64,000 nucleotides of DNA from Candidatus Binataceae bacterium (GCA_035308025.1 DATGHL010000053.1:109787-173786), one strand, 5' to 3'. Counted from the first letter of the stretch, positions 52,990 to 62,821 are shown. Notes: generated by a model from the sequence alone, not told the origin. Translations and numbers: made by a program.

Positions 52990-54039
52990 ATGAACTTTGG
53001 CCTGCTGATGTCCTTTCGCAACTCGTCGCGCAACGAGTTGTCGTATTCCGAGCTCTACCGCAAACACATTGATCTTTGCGTTGAAGCCGAAGAGCTGGGC
53101 TTCGACACGATCTGGCTGACCGAGCATCATTTCGTCGACGACGGCTACTCGCCGACGATGATGCCGCTGGCGGCTGCGGTCGCTGCGCGCACAAAGAAGA
53201 TTCGGATCGGTACTTTTGTCCTGCTGATGCCGCTGCACGAGCCGCTGCACGTCGCCGAGGAAGCGGTGACGATCGATGCGTTGTCGAACGGCCGCTTCGA
53301 CCTCGGGCTCGGGCAGGGCTACGTGCCGCGCGAGTTTGCCGGCTTCAACATCCCGCGCGACCAACGCAGCCGCCGCCTCCGCGAGGGCGTCGAGATTATG
53401 CAGCGGCTCTTCACCGAGGATCACGTCACTTTCGAGGGCAAGTGCTACACCGTGCGGGACGCGACGCTCTATCCCAAACCGACGCAGCAGCCCCATCCGC
53501 CAATCTGGATTGGCGCGCGTTCGCGCTCGGCGACCGAGCGCGCCGCGCGCAACGGCTTCCATCTGGCGGGGACGGGAGAGCATCAGGTGCGCATCTACCG
53601 CGACGCGCTGGTCGCGGCCGGGAGGAATCCGGCGGATTTCAATATCGCACAGCTCCGCTTCGGCTACGTCGCAGCGAAACGGGAAAAGGCCTGGGACGAG
53701 TGCGAATTTGCGCTGCACTATCTGCTCAAGCGCTACGGCGACTGGATCGCGGAGGCCAATGACGTGCCGGGCGACGAGAAGTATCGCGCAATTCCGCCGG
53801 TGGGCGAGCTGCGCAAGAGCAACGACGCCGGCATGATCGGCGAAGGTTTCATGATCGGCACGCCCGACGACGCGATCGCGCAAATCGAGCAGATCGAGAA
53901 CCACGCGACCCATCTGGCGCTCGGCCTGGCGTTGCCCGGAATCGAGCCTAAGAAGATTCGCGCGTCGATGAAACTGTTCGCCGAGAAGGTGATTCCGCAT
54001 TTCCGCAAGGGCCGCGCCCGCAAAAAGGCCGCCGCCTGA
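52990..54039 (+). CDS. luciferase-like flavin-dependent monooxygenase
   Basis: A 349-residue member of the bacterial luciferase superfamily, LuxA/alkanal-monooxygenase-like branch. It starts MNFGLLMSFRN after a strong GGAGGAGAG. FDTIWLTEHHFVDDGYSPTM is the signature of LLM-class oxidoreductases; GTFVLLMPLHEPLHVAEE, GRFDLGLGQGYVPREF and KPTQQPHPPIWIGARS follow. The C-terminus is Lys/Arg-rich. It is divergent from the helicase gene and followed by malate synthase. Such enzymes are numerous in uncultured soil lineages; the substrate is unknown. Confidence 0.92.
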   Translation: MNFGLLMSFRNSSRNELSYSELYRKHIDLCVEAEELGFDTIWLTEHHFVDDGYSPTMMPLAAAVAARTKKIRIGTFVLLMPLHEPLHVAEEAVTIDALSNGRFDLGLGQGYVPREFAGFNIPRDQRSRRLREGVEIMQRLFTEDHVTFEGKCYTVRDATLYPKPTQQPHPPIWIGARSRSATERAARNGFHLAGTGEHQVRIYRDALVAAGRNPADFNIAQLRFGYVAAKREKAWDECEFALHYLLKRYGDWIAEANDVPGDEKYRAIPPVGELRKSNDAGMIGEGFMIGTPDDAIAQIEQIENHATHLALGLALPGIEPKKIRASMKLFAEKVIPHFRKGRARKKAAA

Positions 54040-54129
54040 ACTTTGTTTCAGCGTCCGGGCGGCGCGCCGCTCAAGATGTGGTGCGGGCCTTGATTGAACG
54101 GCGAGCGGCATCGATAGAATGGGATCACT

Positions 54130-55806
54130 ATGAGCAATCATCCACGGGTGCAATATCGCGACGTTGCGAGCGCGAGCGAAATCCTGACTCCCGAATTCCT
54201 CGATTTTCTCGCCGGCCTTGATGATGCGATGCGCAGCGAGGTAGCAGCGGTGCGGATCGCGCGCGCCGAGCGCCTGCGACAGGCGTTGCAGAACAATACG
54301 CCGCCCGCATCGTTGCCGCCGAGCGAGGCGACCATCGAGCGGTGGCAAGTGCCCGCGCTGCCGCCGCCGTTGATGCTGCCCGGGATTGAAATCTCCGGAC
54401 CCGCCGCGATCGCCTCGATGATGGTGCAGGCGCTCAATCCCGGTCCTGAAGGCGAGCGCGCCGCGGGCTACCTGGACGACGACGAAGATTCGGGCGGGCA
54501 CTCGCTCGCCGATACGGTCGCGGCAGCGCAGAATCGCAAGGCCGCGGTGGAGGGCACCCTGAGTGCCGAGGATGCGCAGCGCGGCAAGAGCTATCGGGTG
54601 GAACCCGGTAACCTGCCCTTTTTTATGCATCGCGAGCGCGGCCTCTACCTCGACGAGCACGATCTGACGATCGATGGGCGTCCGGCTGCGGCGAGTCTGC
54701 TCGGGATAGCGCTGACGCTTTTTCACGCCGGACGCGCCCAAGCCGCGCGCGGCGAATCGATCAACTTTTATTTGCCCAAGACCGAAGCGGTGGCCGAGGT
54801 GCGGCTGTATCGCGAGATCTTCGATCACGCGCGCGCCCGCCTGCCCCATCTGGCGGAGGCTTCGATCCGCGCGATACTCCTGGTCGAATCGCTGCCGGCG
54901 GCGTTCGCGATGGAAGAGATGCTCTACGCATTGGGTCCTTACGCAGCAGGTCTCAACGCCGCGCGCTGGGACTTGAAGGCCAGCCTGATTGAATACGCGA
55001 TGACGAATCCTGGCGGTGTGTGGCCCGACCGCTTCGACGTGGATATCAAGACGACGCCGTTCCTGGCGAATCTGTTCCGCCGGCTGGTGGCGATCTGCTT
55101 GCGTCACGGGGCAGTGCCGATCGGCGGTATGGCGACGGCGTTGCCCAGTCGCGACGAAGCGGTGAACCGGCAGGCCGCCGCGGCGATCCGCGCGGATAAG
55201 GAGTGGGAAGCGCGCCAGGGTTTCCGCCGTGGCTGGGTCGCGCATATTCATCATATGGCGGCGGCCGCGCAGCCCTTCGTGGAGTTGGACAAGAGCGGAT
55301 GGAAGCCCGGGCCGGAAATGGCCGATCCGGCCAACTATCCCCTGCAGATCGAAACGCCGGCCGGGTCGATCACTGAGCTGGGCACGCGCCGCAATCTGCG
55401 AACGATCCTGGAATACCTCGAAGGCTGGCTGCGCGGACGCGGGGCCAAGGGGATCGATTCGATGGCGGGGCGGCCCGGCGCGCGGCCGGCCCTGATGGAA
55501 GACCTGGCTACCGCGCGCATCTCGATCGCGCAAACCGCGCAGCGGCTGCTACATGAAAGTGCGTGCGCGGATAGCGGTCGGCATCATGCGCCCGCGATGG
55601 TCAAAGAGATTCTCGGCGAGGAATGCGCCGACATCATCGCGCGGCTGGGCGATTTGAGCGAGCCGGAACTGCGTACGCGCTACCAATACTCATTCGGGAT
55701 CGCGCTGCGTTGGATTCGCGACTACACGGAACTGGATTTTCGGAGCCTCGGGTCGTACACGCGCGCTGAGTTGGAGGCGATCGGCCGCGCCCCCGACGCG
55801 CTATGA
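54130..55806 (+). CDS. aceB: malate synthase, A-type-like
   Basis: Glyoxylate-cycle enzyme that condenses glyoxylate and acetyl-CoA to malate, 558 residues. Recognisable parts are RGLYLDEHDLTIDGRPAAAS, INFYLPKTEAVAEVRLYREI, ILLVESLPAAFAMEEMLYAL, AGLNAARWDLKAS and IGGMATALPSRD, then DKEWEARQGFRRGWVAHI. The C-terminal helical cap ends in RYQYSFGIALRWIRDYTELD. TAGAAT lies 9 bases before ATG 54130 and there is no Shine-Dalgarno. The stop overlaps the start of the next, foreign-looking gene (ATGA). A second diverged copy of the last 150-190 bases lies 827 bases downstream. Confidence 0.88.
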   Translation: MSNHPRVQYRDVASASEILTPEFLDFLAGLDDAMRSEVAAVRIARAERLRQALQNNTPPASLPPSEATIERWQVPALPPPLMLPGIEISGPAAIASMMVQALNPGPEGERAAGYLDDDEDSGGHSLADTVAAAQNRKAAVEGTLSAEDAQRGKSYRVEPGNLPFFMHRERGLYLDEHDLTIDGRPAAASLLGIALTLFHAGRAQAARGESINFYLPKTEAVAEVRLYREIFDHARARLPHLAEASIRAILLVESLPAAFAMEEMLYALGPYAAGLNAARWDLKASLIEYAMTNPGGVWPDRFDVDIKTTPFLANLFRRLVAICLRHGAVPIGGMATALPSRDEAVNRQAAAAIRADKEWEARQGFRRGWVAHIHHMAAAAQPFVELDKSGWKPGPEMADPANYPLQIETPAGSITELGTRRNLRTILEYLEGWLRGRGAKGIDSMAGRPGARPALMEDLATARISIAQTAQRLLHESACADSGRHHAPAMVKEILGEECADIIARLGDLSEPELRTRYQYSFGIALRWIRDYTELDFRSLGSYTRAELEAIGRAPDAL

Positions 55807-56435
55807 AGCCAACACTTACTATTCAAGATATTACCGCTGACCCACGAGCTCGGAAGGGTTTTCAGGAGCAGCTCAGAGACGGAACAAGCCTTTCGAGACG
55901 AGTACATGCAGAAGCCGATTTTTCCTTGGGCAAGCTGTTTGTGGGTTTGCCCGAAAACGCTGATCCCGGGCGGCTGCCGGATTTGGTCACGGGTCACTTG
56001 CCGGGTTTGCGCTATGGTGTGCCGGCTGAGAGAACGCTTGCAAAGATCGTCCAAGCGTTTTTGGGTAATTCGGGGGGTATCGTGTTGATACAGGACACAC
56101 AAGCGTTGGTCGATGATCCTTGGCTACAAGACTACGAGCATCGAAATCACATCGTTTCCTACAAGGAAGAACTCTATTGGCAATTGAAAACAGGGGAGTT
56201 TTCTGAGGATAAAATTCGTGGTGTTGTATCCAGTGGTAGCAGCTATCCGTTTGCAGCCTTTTTTTATGTAGCTCAGACACACAGTACAGAGCCCGAAGCC
56301 CAATTAGATGATTCTGCTTTCAACAAGATCGTCGAGACGCTCGCAGGCGTCGCGGTCGGAGCCTTCGACGGCGAGTCTTTTCTGTTGTGGTGGAAACAGG
56401 GGACCGTACCAGCTTTAACCGGTGAATCCAGTTAG
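55803..56435 (+). CDS. orphan low-GC gene inserted at the aceB 3' end
   Basis: A 210-residue protein, cytosolic by appearance, with no membrane segment or signal peptide. Its codons are much poorer in GC than those of aceB and of most other genes here, which points to recent acquisition. It contains FSLGKLFVGLPENADPGRLP, GGIVLIQDTQALVDDPWL and GVVSSGSSYPFAAFFYVAQT, and ends ESFLLWWKQGTVPALTGESS. I recognise no family and will not assign a function. Its ATG overlaps the aceB stop (ATGA), so it should be translated together with aceB. It is bracketed by two versions of the aceB 3' end. Confidence 0.75.
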   Translation: MKPTLTIQDITADPRARKGFQEQLRDGTSLSRRVHAEADFSLGKLFVGLPENADPGRLPDLVTGHLPGLRYGVPAERTLAKIVQAFLGNSGGIVLIQDTQALVDDPWLQDYEHRNHIVSYKEELYWQLKTGEFSEDKIRGVVSSGSSYPFAAFFYVAQTHSTEPEAQLDDSAFNKIVETLAGVAVGAFDGESFLLWWKQGTVPALTGESS

Positions 56436-56437
56436 CA

Positions 56438-56633
56438 AAAGCGATCTCGGAATACACCGACATCATCGCGGCTGGGGGATTCGAGCGAGCGGGAATTACG
56501 GACGCGCTACCAATACTCATTCGGAATCGCGCTGCGCTGGATTCGGAATTATACGCAGTTGGACGTCCGGAGCCTGGGTTCGTATACGCGCTCGGAGTTG
56601 GAGATGCTCGGCCGCGCTCCCGACGCGCTGTAA
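56438..56633 (+). repeat. aceB: second, diverged copy of the aceB 3' end
   Basis: From 56508 to 56633 the sequence aligns without gaps to 55681-55806, at an offset of 827 bases, with about 82 % identity by hand count. Both end at the stop codon (TGA in the first, TAA in the second). Upstream of 56490 the copy has a 2-base deletion and a further gap relative to the first, so it is not open to a start. Encoded changes are few and mild (for example Asp to Asn, Glu to Gln, Ile to Leu), while many differences are at third positions. The copy therefore derives from a functional aceB allele. Confidence 0.9.
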
Positions 56634-56667
56634 CGCGCCGCGCAGTACGGAGGGCACATCCGCGGGA

Positions 56668-58107
56668 TCAGGCGATGGTGGGTTGGAGGCCTTCGCCTTC
56701 GAGGTGGTAGCGCTGCATCTTGCGGTAGAGGGTCGAGAGATGGATGCCGAGGGTCTGGGCGGCGCGGACTTTGTCGCCTTTGACTTCGTTGAGCACGCGG
56801 CGCATGTGATCGCGTTCGAGCTCTTCGAGCGTGACGCCGGTCTGAAAAGCCGCGGTGCCTGAGTTGCCTGCGCCGTGGATCTTTTCCGGTAGATCGTGGC
56901 TGTGAATGACGTCGGTTTCGGCGAGGATCGCCGCGCGTTCGATCGTGTTTTCGAGTTCGCGGACGTTGCCCGGCCAGCCGTAGCCGATCATCAGGCGCAT
57001 CGCGCCCTTGGAAAAATGCATCGCGGTGCGGTTGAGCTGCTTTTCATACTTGCGCAGGAAATGATTGGCGAGCAGGAGCAGGTCGTCCTTGCGCTCGCGC
57101 AGGGGCGGCAACTCGAGTCCGATGACGTTGATGCGATAGAGCAATTCCTCGCGAAAACGCCCCTCGCGCGCCTCGCGTTCCAGGTTCTTGTTGGTCGCGC
57201 AGAGCATCCGGACGTCGAAACTGACGGGCTCGTTGGAGCCCAGCGGATAGCATTCGCGCTCTTGCAGGGCGCGCAGCAGCTTGACCTGCAGGGCGAGCGG
57301 CATGTCGCCGATTTCGTCGAAGAAGACGGTGCCCTTGTCGGCGGCCTTGAGCAGGCCGACCTTATCCTGCGTCGCGCCGGTAAAGGCGCCGCGGCGGTAG
57401 CCGAAGAGTTCGCTTTCGAGCAGATTTTCGGGCAGCGCGCCGCAGTTGATTGGCAGGAAACGTTTGTTGGCGCGTTCGGAACTGAAATGAATCGCGCGGG
57501 CGACCAGCTCCTTGCCGGTGCCGCTCTCACCGGTGATGAGCACGCTGGAATCGGTACGCGCGACTTTCTCCATCACGCGGAAGACCCGTTCCATCGCGTC
57601 GCAATTGCCGATGAGGCTTTCGAAGCGATACTTCTCGCGCAGCTCGCGGCGTAGAAAGCGGTTTTCGTGAAACAAGGCCTTTTGCGCGAGCGCGTTGCGC
57701 ACCACGGCCTTCAGATGATCGTTGGCGAAGGGCTTGGTGATGTAATCGTAAGCGCCCTTGCGCAGGGCCTCGACGGCGGATTCGATACTGGCGTAGGCCG
57801 TGACTATGATGCCCATGACTTCCTGATCGAGGTCGCGCATCCTGCCGAGCAAGTCGAGGCCGCTGCCGCCGCCGCCCAAGTTGAGATCGAGGATGGCGAG
57901 ATCGATCTTCTCACGCTCGAAGATCTCGAGCGCCACGCCGGGCGCCGAAGCCTCGGAGACTTCATAACCCTCGCTGCGCAGGAGTTGCACGATGATCGAG
58001 CGCATGAGCTGCTCGTCTTCGACGACCAGAATGCGGTAGGGGGCGCGCTGCTCCAGTTGATCCTGGCGCGGCCAAGCGCCACCGTTGTTGGCGCCGTTGG
58101 TAGTCAT
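56668..58107 (-). CDS. NtrC-family sigma54-dependent response regulator
   Basis: A 479-residue regulator. A leader of about 22 residues is followed by a receiver ([15 protein letters not shown], Asp in [11 protein letters not shown], with the unusual GGGGSG insertion after it). The AAA+ domain has [15 protein letters not shown], an intact GAFTGA loop ([14 protein letters not shown]) and Walker [13 protein letters not shown] Fis-type helix-turn-helix follows ([19 protein letters not shown]). The start overlaps the kinase stop by four bases, so the two are a co-translated pair. Confidence 0.94.
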   Translation of the reverse strand: MTTNGANNGGAWPRQDQLEQRAPYRILVVEDEQLMRSIIVQLLRSEGYEVSEASAPGVALEIFEREKIDLAILDLNLGGGGSGLDLLGRMRDLDQEVMGIIVTAYASIESAVEALRKGAYDYITKPFANDHLKAVVRNALAQKALFHENRFLRRELREKYRFESLIGNCDAMERVFRVMEKVARTDSSVLITGESGTGKELVARAIHFSSERANKRFLPINCGALPENLLESELFGYRRGAFTGATQDKVGLLKAADKGTVFFDEIGDMPLALQVKLLRALQERECYPLGSNEPVSFDVRMLCATNKNLEREAREGRFREELLYRINVIGLELPPLRERKDDLLLLANHFLRKYEKQLNRTAMHFSKGAMRLMIGYGWPGNVRELENTIERAAILAETDVIHSHDLPEKIHGAGNSGTAAFQTGVTLEELERDHMRRVLNEVKGDKVRAAQTLGIHLSTLYRKMQRYHLEGEGLQPTIA

Positions 58108-59840
58108 TGCGCCGCCGAACGCATCTCAGGCGCAGCGCCGTCGGTGATCGAGGGCAAGCAGATCGTGACGGTGGTGCCGGCGCCATCGCGGCTTTCGAGC
58201 TTGATCGTGCCGTGATTGCTCAAGACGATGCCTTGGCAGAGCGAGAGGCCGAGACCGACGCCGGAGCCGGTGGACTTGGTGGTGAAAAAAGGATCGAAGA
58301 CGCGCTCGAGATTCTCGGGCGGGATGCCGCAACCGTCGTCGCCGACGCTCAGTTTGACGCAGGTCTCGCCAGCCGAGTTGCGATGGCTTTTAGTCGCGAT
58401 CCGGATAGTTCCGCATTGATGCTGGATGGCGTCTGCGGCGTTGAAGAGCAAATTCAACAGCACCTGCTGGATGCCGTTGTGGTCGGCATAGGCGGGCAGC
58501 AGCTCGTGAGAGAGCGAGGGCTCGATGCGGATGGAATCGAAGCGCCGATTGTAGGCGAGCAGGCGCAAGGTCTCGTTGACCAGATCGTTCAGGTCGATGG
58601 GACGGCGCTCGGGGGGGGCCGGGCGGCCGAAGTTGACGAGGTCCTTGAGCGTGGAGGCGATCCGCGTGATTTGCGAGAGGATGGTGCGCAGGGTCGTGCG
58701 CCGCTCGGCGTCAGGCTCGTCGGGGAGCAACGCCTGCACCAGCGACGAGATCGAAGCCAGCGGGTTGTTGACCTCGTGCGCGACGCCGCTGGCAAAGGTG
58801 CCGGCGGCCGCCAGCCGTTCGGCCTTGACCAGCGTATCGAGCATCTCGTGACGCTGCGTCGCGTCGCGCAGAATCATCTGGATGAACTGGCGGTGACCCG
58901 CCGAGATGAGCGCGGAATGGACGTCGAAATAGCGTCCGCCGATAGGGAAATCCATCACCTGGTCGGAGCCGTTGGCGACAACACAGGCGATGTGCTTAAG
59001 GACGCCCGATTGAGCCTCTGCGGGGCAGAGCTCCAGCAGCCGCTGCCCGACAAGTTCGTGGGCTTCGCCTTCAGGCATGGCGCGCTCAAGCTCGATGGCG
59101 GCGGCGTTGACGCCGGTAACGATAAGGGTCTCAGGGTCAATTTCGTAGATGGCATCGGGGGCGTGGTCGATCGAATTGCGGTATTTTTCCTCGGACGCCT
59201 TGAGCGCCGCCTCGCGCGCGTCGATATAAAATTGTGCGACCATCAGACGGCGTTCGTCCAGCGCGGCGACGATCGTGTCGCGCACCAGCTCCATCGGGCG
59301 GCCTTTGAGATTGGCGCGGATGTAAACCAGGATCACTTGCTTCAGGACGATATGGAAGATGTTGAATTCGGAGGGTTTGGCGCTGGCCAGCATGCCTTTC
59401 TGGCAGTGGCGGCGGAGATGAACATAGGTGCGCAAATCGTCCGGGTCGCGCAGATGGGAGATGAAGCGGACGAGCGCATTGCCCATGCCCTCGCGGCTGA
59501 GGTCGTCATAGCCGAGGACGCGCTCGAGCGCGACGCACCATTCTTCGACGATGCGATCGAAATTAAGCTCGATAATGTCCGCCGCCTTGGCGCGCGCTGC
59601 AGTACTGATCTCGCCGCGGTCGTAAGCTGGACCAAACAACTCGGCGAGTGTTTTCGCGATGGCGCCCAAGTGGTCGCGGATCGCTTCAAGTTCGTGAGGT
59701 TGTGCTTCAATCGGTGCGTCGGTGGCCTCGTGGTGGGGGATCTTCGAGCGATCGCGCTCGGCCACATACTTGCGGGCCATTCTGGCTAGCGGCCCGTGAT
59801 GATGATCTCCCGCTCGTTTATCCTCATGCGCTTTATTCAT
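58104..59840 (-). CDS. soluble histidine kinase with PAS domain
   Basis: A 578-residue kinase without a membrane segment. The N-terminal 210 residues are helical (LHLRRHCQKGM-type segments, FNIFHIVLKQVILVYIRANL) and resemble the globin-like/RsbRD-type sensor domains. A PAS domain (about 220-345) and the core follow: phospho-His in ASGVAHEVNNPLASI, N box LLNLLFNAADAI, lid GVGLGLSLCQGIV. It lies upstream of its NtrC-type partner and overlaps it by four bases. An intracellular signal is likely. Confidence 0.93.
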   Translation of the reverse strand: MNKAHEDKRAGDHHHGPLARMARKYVAERDRSKIPHHEATDAPIEAQPHELEAIRDHLGAIAKTLAELFGPAYDRGEISTAARAKAADIIELNFDRIVEEWCVALERVLGYDDLSREGMGNALVRFISHLRDPDDLRTYVHLRRHCQKGMLASAKPSEFNIFHIVLKQVILVYIRANLKGRPMELVRDTIVAALDERRLMVAQFYIDAREAALKASEEKYRNSIDHAPDAIYEIDPETLIVTGVNAAAIELERAMPEGEAHELVGQRLLELCPAEAQSGVLKHIACVVANGSDQVMDFPIGGRYFDVHSALISAGHRQFIQMILRDATQRHEMLDTLVKAERLAAAGTFASGVAHEVNNPLASISSLVQALLPDEPDAERRTTLRTILSQITRIASTLKDLVNFGRPAPPERRPIDLNDLVNETLRLLAYNRRFDSIRIEPSLSHELLPAYADHNGIQQVLLNLLFNAADAIQHQCGTIRIATKSHRNSAGETCVKLSVGDDGCGIPPENLERVFDPFFTTKSTGSGVGLGLSLCQGIVLSNHGTIKLESRDGAGTTVTICLPSITDGAAPEMRSAAQ

Positions 59841-60273
59841 CGCAGTCGAAACTACCTCTATTCGAACGCAGCTCGCAGACTCCTGATTTCGTCCGCGCGT
59901 CGCAGACTCCGCCGTCCCCTGTGCTCGGCTCCACTTCGTTGCGCCTGGCGTGGTCTGAACACAGCATGCGTACCCCTGGTGCGGGCCGCAGCTAATGCCA
60001 CTTCACTATTTATCTAATCATCTGATTTGCATTATGCAAGAAGTCGCGGGCTGAAACCAGCGCAAGATGCAAAATCCTGAGGATCAACCGGATCTGAAGG
60101 AGGTGGATGAACCGTCTATCTTAAGGGAGTTCGCGCACTGATCGCGAGGCGGCGATGCGGATCTGCTCGTGGCCTAAAACGTCGCGAGGGGCATCCCAAT
60201 TCGTCAAGGACTTTCTACCAAGGGTCTTTGGAAGTCGGTTAAATGACTGTCAATAAAGGATTTTTGTTATGGC
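59841..60273. other. divergent intergenic region
   Basis: 433 bases between the divergent kinase and the GT2 fusion. I see no gene; a GGAGGTGGATGAACC at about 60098 leads only to a five-codon frame. An AT-richer patch at 60001-60050 may hold promoters. No sigma54 element with correct spacing was found. Confidence 0.4.
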
Positions 60274-62778
60274 ATGGCTTTGGCTCAGTGGAAGTTCATG
60301 GCTCCGACGAAATCCGCCTCCAGAGTCGTATCTCACGGAAAATTCTTCAATCAGCGCGGTCGGAAGTTCTTCTTAAAGGCGACGCGGATCGCCGAGGTTG
60401 GCGATGCGCTGGACTTTCATCAGAAACTGGAGCTGAGCAAACGGCTCGGCGATATGGTTCAGGCGCACACGACGGGATTGATCCTGGCTGAGTCGCAGGC
60501 GGAAGCGCTGAGCGGGATTGCGGCGCAAAGTGGATTACAGTTTTTCGTCGAGTTCACGGTCACAGCTAACGAATTGTTGTCAGACAGCAACTTTCGCGCG
60601 CTGAGTTCCCGGCTTCTTCATCTGGCCACGATCTTACGCGGATATCCGTCGCTGATGGGTTACCTGATTGATTGTCAGGTCGAGCCTGACGATCTGCGTC
60701 ATCGCGGCGTCGAGAACTTGCGCAAGCGTCTGGGCAGATTAATCGCGGCAGTGCGCCAGGTCGATGCGGAGCGAATGATCGCGGTGAAGCATCGCCCGGC
60801 CACGCTGGCCTTGTCATCCCTCGATGAGGACCTGATCTACGCGGAACTGCCGGCACTTGGGCCGGCGGAATTGAGCGCTAACGTGGTGCAACTGCACAAC
60901 CTCGCCGAGGCGCGCCCGGTAGTGCTGGAGTTCGGCCACGGGCTGCCCGGGCAAAATAGGCAAGGCGAGTTAATCGCATGCGCCTTCGGTCTAGGGGCCG
61001 CGGGTGTCGTCGTCCCGGCGACGACCGGGCCGGCAGCGTCGTTAGATTGGTCGGGTCTGCGCGCACTGAGCAGCGCGGAGAGCCAGCCCTTCGTGGCGCC
61101 GCCGATGGTCTCGGTGGTGATCTGCGCCTATAACGCTGATCGCACGATGCGCGCCTGCCTCGAATCGTTGCGGGCGATCGATTATCCGAACTATGAGGTC
61201 GTCATCGTGGATGACGGCTCGCGCGATCGCACGGCGGAAATCTCGGCCGAGTTTCCCGAGTTCCGCCTGATTCGGCAGCCGAACAAGGGGCTAAGCGTCG
61301 CGCGCAATGTCGGGATGCAGGCGGCGCGCGGCGAGTTGATTGCCTATACCGATTCGGACTGCGTGGTCGATCCCCATTGGCTCAGCCTGATGGTCGGGGC
61401 GATCGTCAGAAGTGGCTTCGACGGCTGCGGCGGTCCGAACTATGCGCCGCACGAGGAAGGATGGGTCGAAGCCGCGACCGCGGCTTCGCCCGGCGCGCCC
61501 TGCCATGTGCTGACCGACGACGATCGGGCTGAACATCTCGCGGGCTGCAACATGGTTTTTCGCAAAACCGCGCTGCTGGAATTGGGCGGGTTCGATCCGC
61601 AATTCACCGCGGCCGGCGACGACGTCGATATCTGCTGGCGGCTGCTCGACGCGGGTCGCACGCTGGGCTTCTGTCCGTCGGCCTTCGTCTGGCATTTCCG
61701 CCGCAACACGGTCAAGGCCTACTACGGTCAACAGCGCGGTTACGGCAAGGCCGAGGCAATGCTCTTTCTGAAATATCCGGAACGCTTCAATGGGCTGGGG
61801 CAGATTCGCTGGCGGGGCACGATTCCCGGTCTCGCGCGGACTTTTCCGGGCTGCGCCAGGAGCCGGGTTGGCTGGTCGCGCCGTCCGCAGGAGTTGCAGC
61901 GCGTTTCGGAAGCGCCGCTCAGCGTACTCAAGGTCATGCCGATGACGGCGGAATGGAACGTGGGATGGGCGATCGCCCTCGCGCTTTCAATCGGCTTTGG
62001 CGTCAGCCCTGTGCCGGCGCTCGCGATGCTCGTGCTCGGCCCGATTTGGGCGCTCTACTATGCCGCTAAAGCGCCGTTGGAAAAATGCCATCGCGGACTT
62101 CGCGCGCGGGCGCTGATCGCGTGGCTGGCCTATACCGGACCGATGTCACGGACGCTCGCGCGCTACCGCTTTCGCCGAAACGCGCGGCAACCAGCGACGA
62201 TCGATAGCGCGCCGCGCCAGCGTCCGACGATCGCCTGGCGCCGCCGCAGCGTAAGGCTCGCTTATTGGAACGAGGCCTGGATCACGCGTGAGGCCCTGCT
62301 CGAACGGATCAACCGGCTACAAACCAAGGTTGGCCGGCCCGCGGTTGCCGACGTCGGCTGGAGCGACGCTGACCTGACCCTGGAGCCGGGCGCGCTGACG
62401 CGGGTCGAAATCAAGACCGCGGATGAGGAGCACAGCGGCAATCGGATGAAACATCATGTCGCGATTCGCGCGCGACTGATGCCGGTGACGCGGGGCGCGC
62501 TGTGGCTTAGCACGATCGCGGCCGGCGGCGCCGCGCTAATGGGTTACGCGGCTGCCGCGATTGCCTTCGGCGCCGTCGCCGTTGGTCTTACGGCTTGTTC
62601 AGCCGCCGAAGTGATCCAGGCCATCCGGATGGTTTATCTGGTCGTCGAGCAGTCAGCGGGCGAAATGGGCTTGGTTCCGCTAGGTCGTCCAACCGTCGTC
62701 GCGCGCATGGCCCTTGCGCATCCGGGGGTGCTACAGTCTCAGGCAGCTCGAGCTACGCAACGCCGCGCCGAGCAGTAA
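60274..62778 (+). CDS. glycoside-hydrolase-like domain fused to a family 2 glycosyltransferase
   Basis: An 834-residue fusion. Residues 1-270 resemble a degenerate glycoside hydrolase TIM barrel (VVSHGKFFNQRGRKFFLKAT, then GYPSLMGYLIDCQVE). From residue 280 a GT-A glycosyltransferase of family 2 follows: VSVVICAYNADRTMRACLES, VIVDDGSRDRTAE, the metal-binding YTDSDCVVDPHWL and GDDVDICWRLLDAG. Membrane helices near residues 560-590 and 745-785 anchor it. The acceptor may be an extracellular or membrane glycan. The GT2 half is clear; the hydrolase-like half is recognised only by shape, and its catalytic acids are not evident, so it may be a binding domain. ATG 60298 is an alternative start. Confidence 0.8.
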   Translation: MALAQWKFMAPTKSASRVVSHGKFFNQRGRKFFLKATRIAEVGDALDFHQKLELSKRLGDMVQAHTTGLILAESQAEALSGIAAQSGLQFFVEFTVTANELLSDSNFRALSSRLLHLATILRGYPSLMGYLIDCQVEPDDLRHRGVENLRKRLGRLIAAVRQVDAERMIAVKHRPATLALSSLDEDLIYAELPALGPAELSANVVQLHNLAEARPVVLEFGHGLPGQNRQGELIACAFGLGAAGVVVPATTGPAASLDWSGLRALSSAESQPFVAPPMVSVVICAYNADRTMRACLESLRAIDYPNYEVVIVDDGSRDRTAEISAEFPEFRLIRQPNKGLSVARNVGMQAARGELIAYTDSDCVVDPHWLSLMVGAIVRSGFDGCGGPNYAPHEEGWVEAATAASPGAPCHVLTDDDRAEHLAGCNMVFRKTALLELGGFDPQFTAAGDDVDICWRLLDAGRTLGFCPSAFVWHFRRNTVKAYYGQQRGYGKAEAMLFLKYPERFNGLGQIRWRGTIPGLARTFPGCARSRVGWSRRPQELQRVSEAPLSVLKVMPMTAEWNVGWAIALALSIGFGVSPVPALAMLVLGPIWALYYAAKAPLEKCHRGLRARALIAWLAYTGPMSRTLARYRFRRNARQPATIDSAPRQRPTIAWRRRSVRLAYWNEAWITREALLERINRLQTKVGRPAVADVGWSDADLTLEPGALTRVEIKTADEEHSGNRMKHHVAIRARLMPVTRGALWLSTIAAGGAALMGYAAAAIAFGAVAVGLTACSAAEVIQAIRMVYLVVEQSAGEMGLVPLGRPTVVARMALAHPGVLQSQAARATQRRAEQ

Positions 62779-62821
62779 TCGTCCGCGCAACCCTGACAGC
62801 CGGGCCACAGAAGCATCACAG

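Noticed and set aside
52906..55533. Very long minus-strand open frame (about 875 codons) opposite the luciferase-like and aceB genes
   Set aside because: It mirrors two clear plus-strand genes; its product is Arg/His/Asp-rich without domains. Long antisense frames are expected at this GC content.
58107..59789. Plus-strand open frame of 560 codons opposite the PAS kinase
   Set aside because: Composition is Asp/Val/Arg/Gly-rich low-complexity, typical of antisense to a high-GC gene; the kinase is unambiguous.
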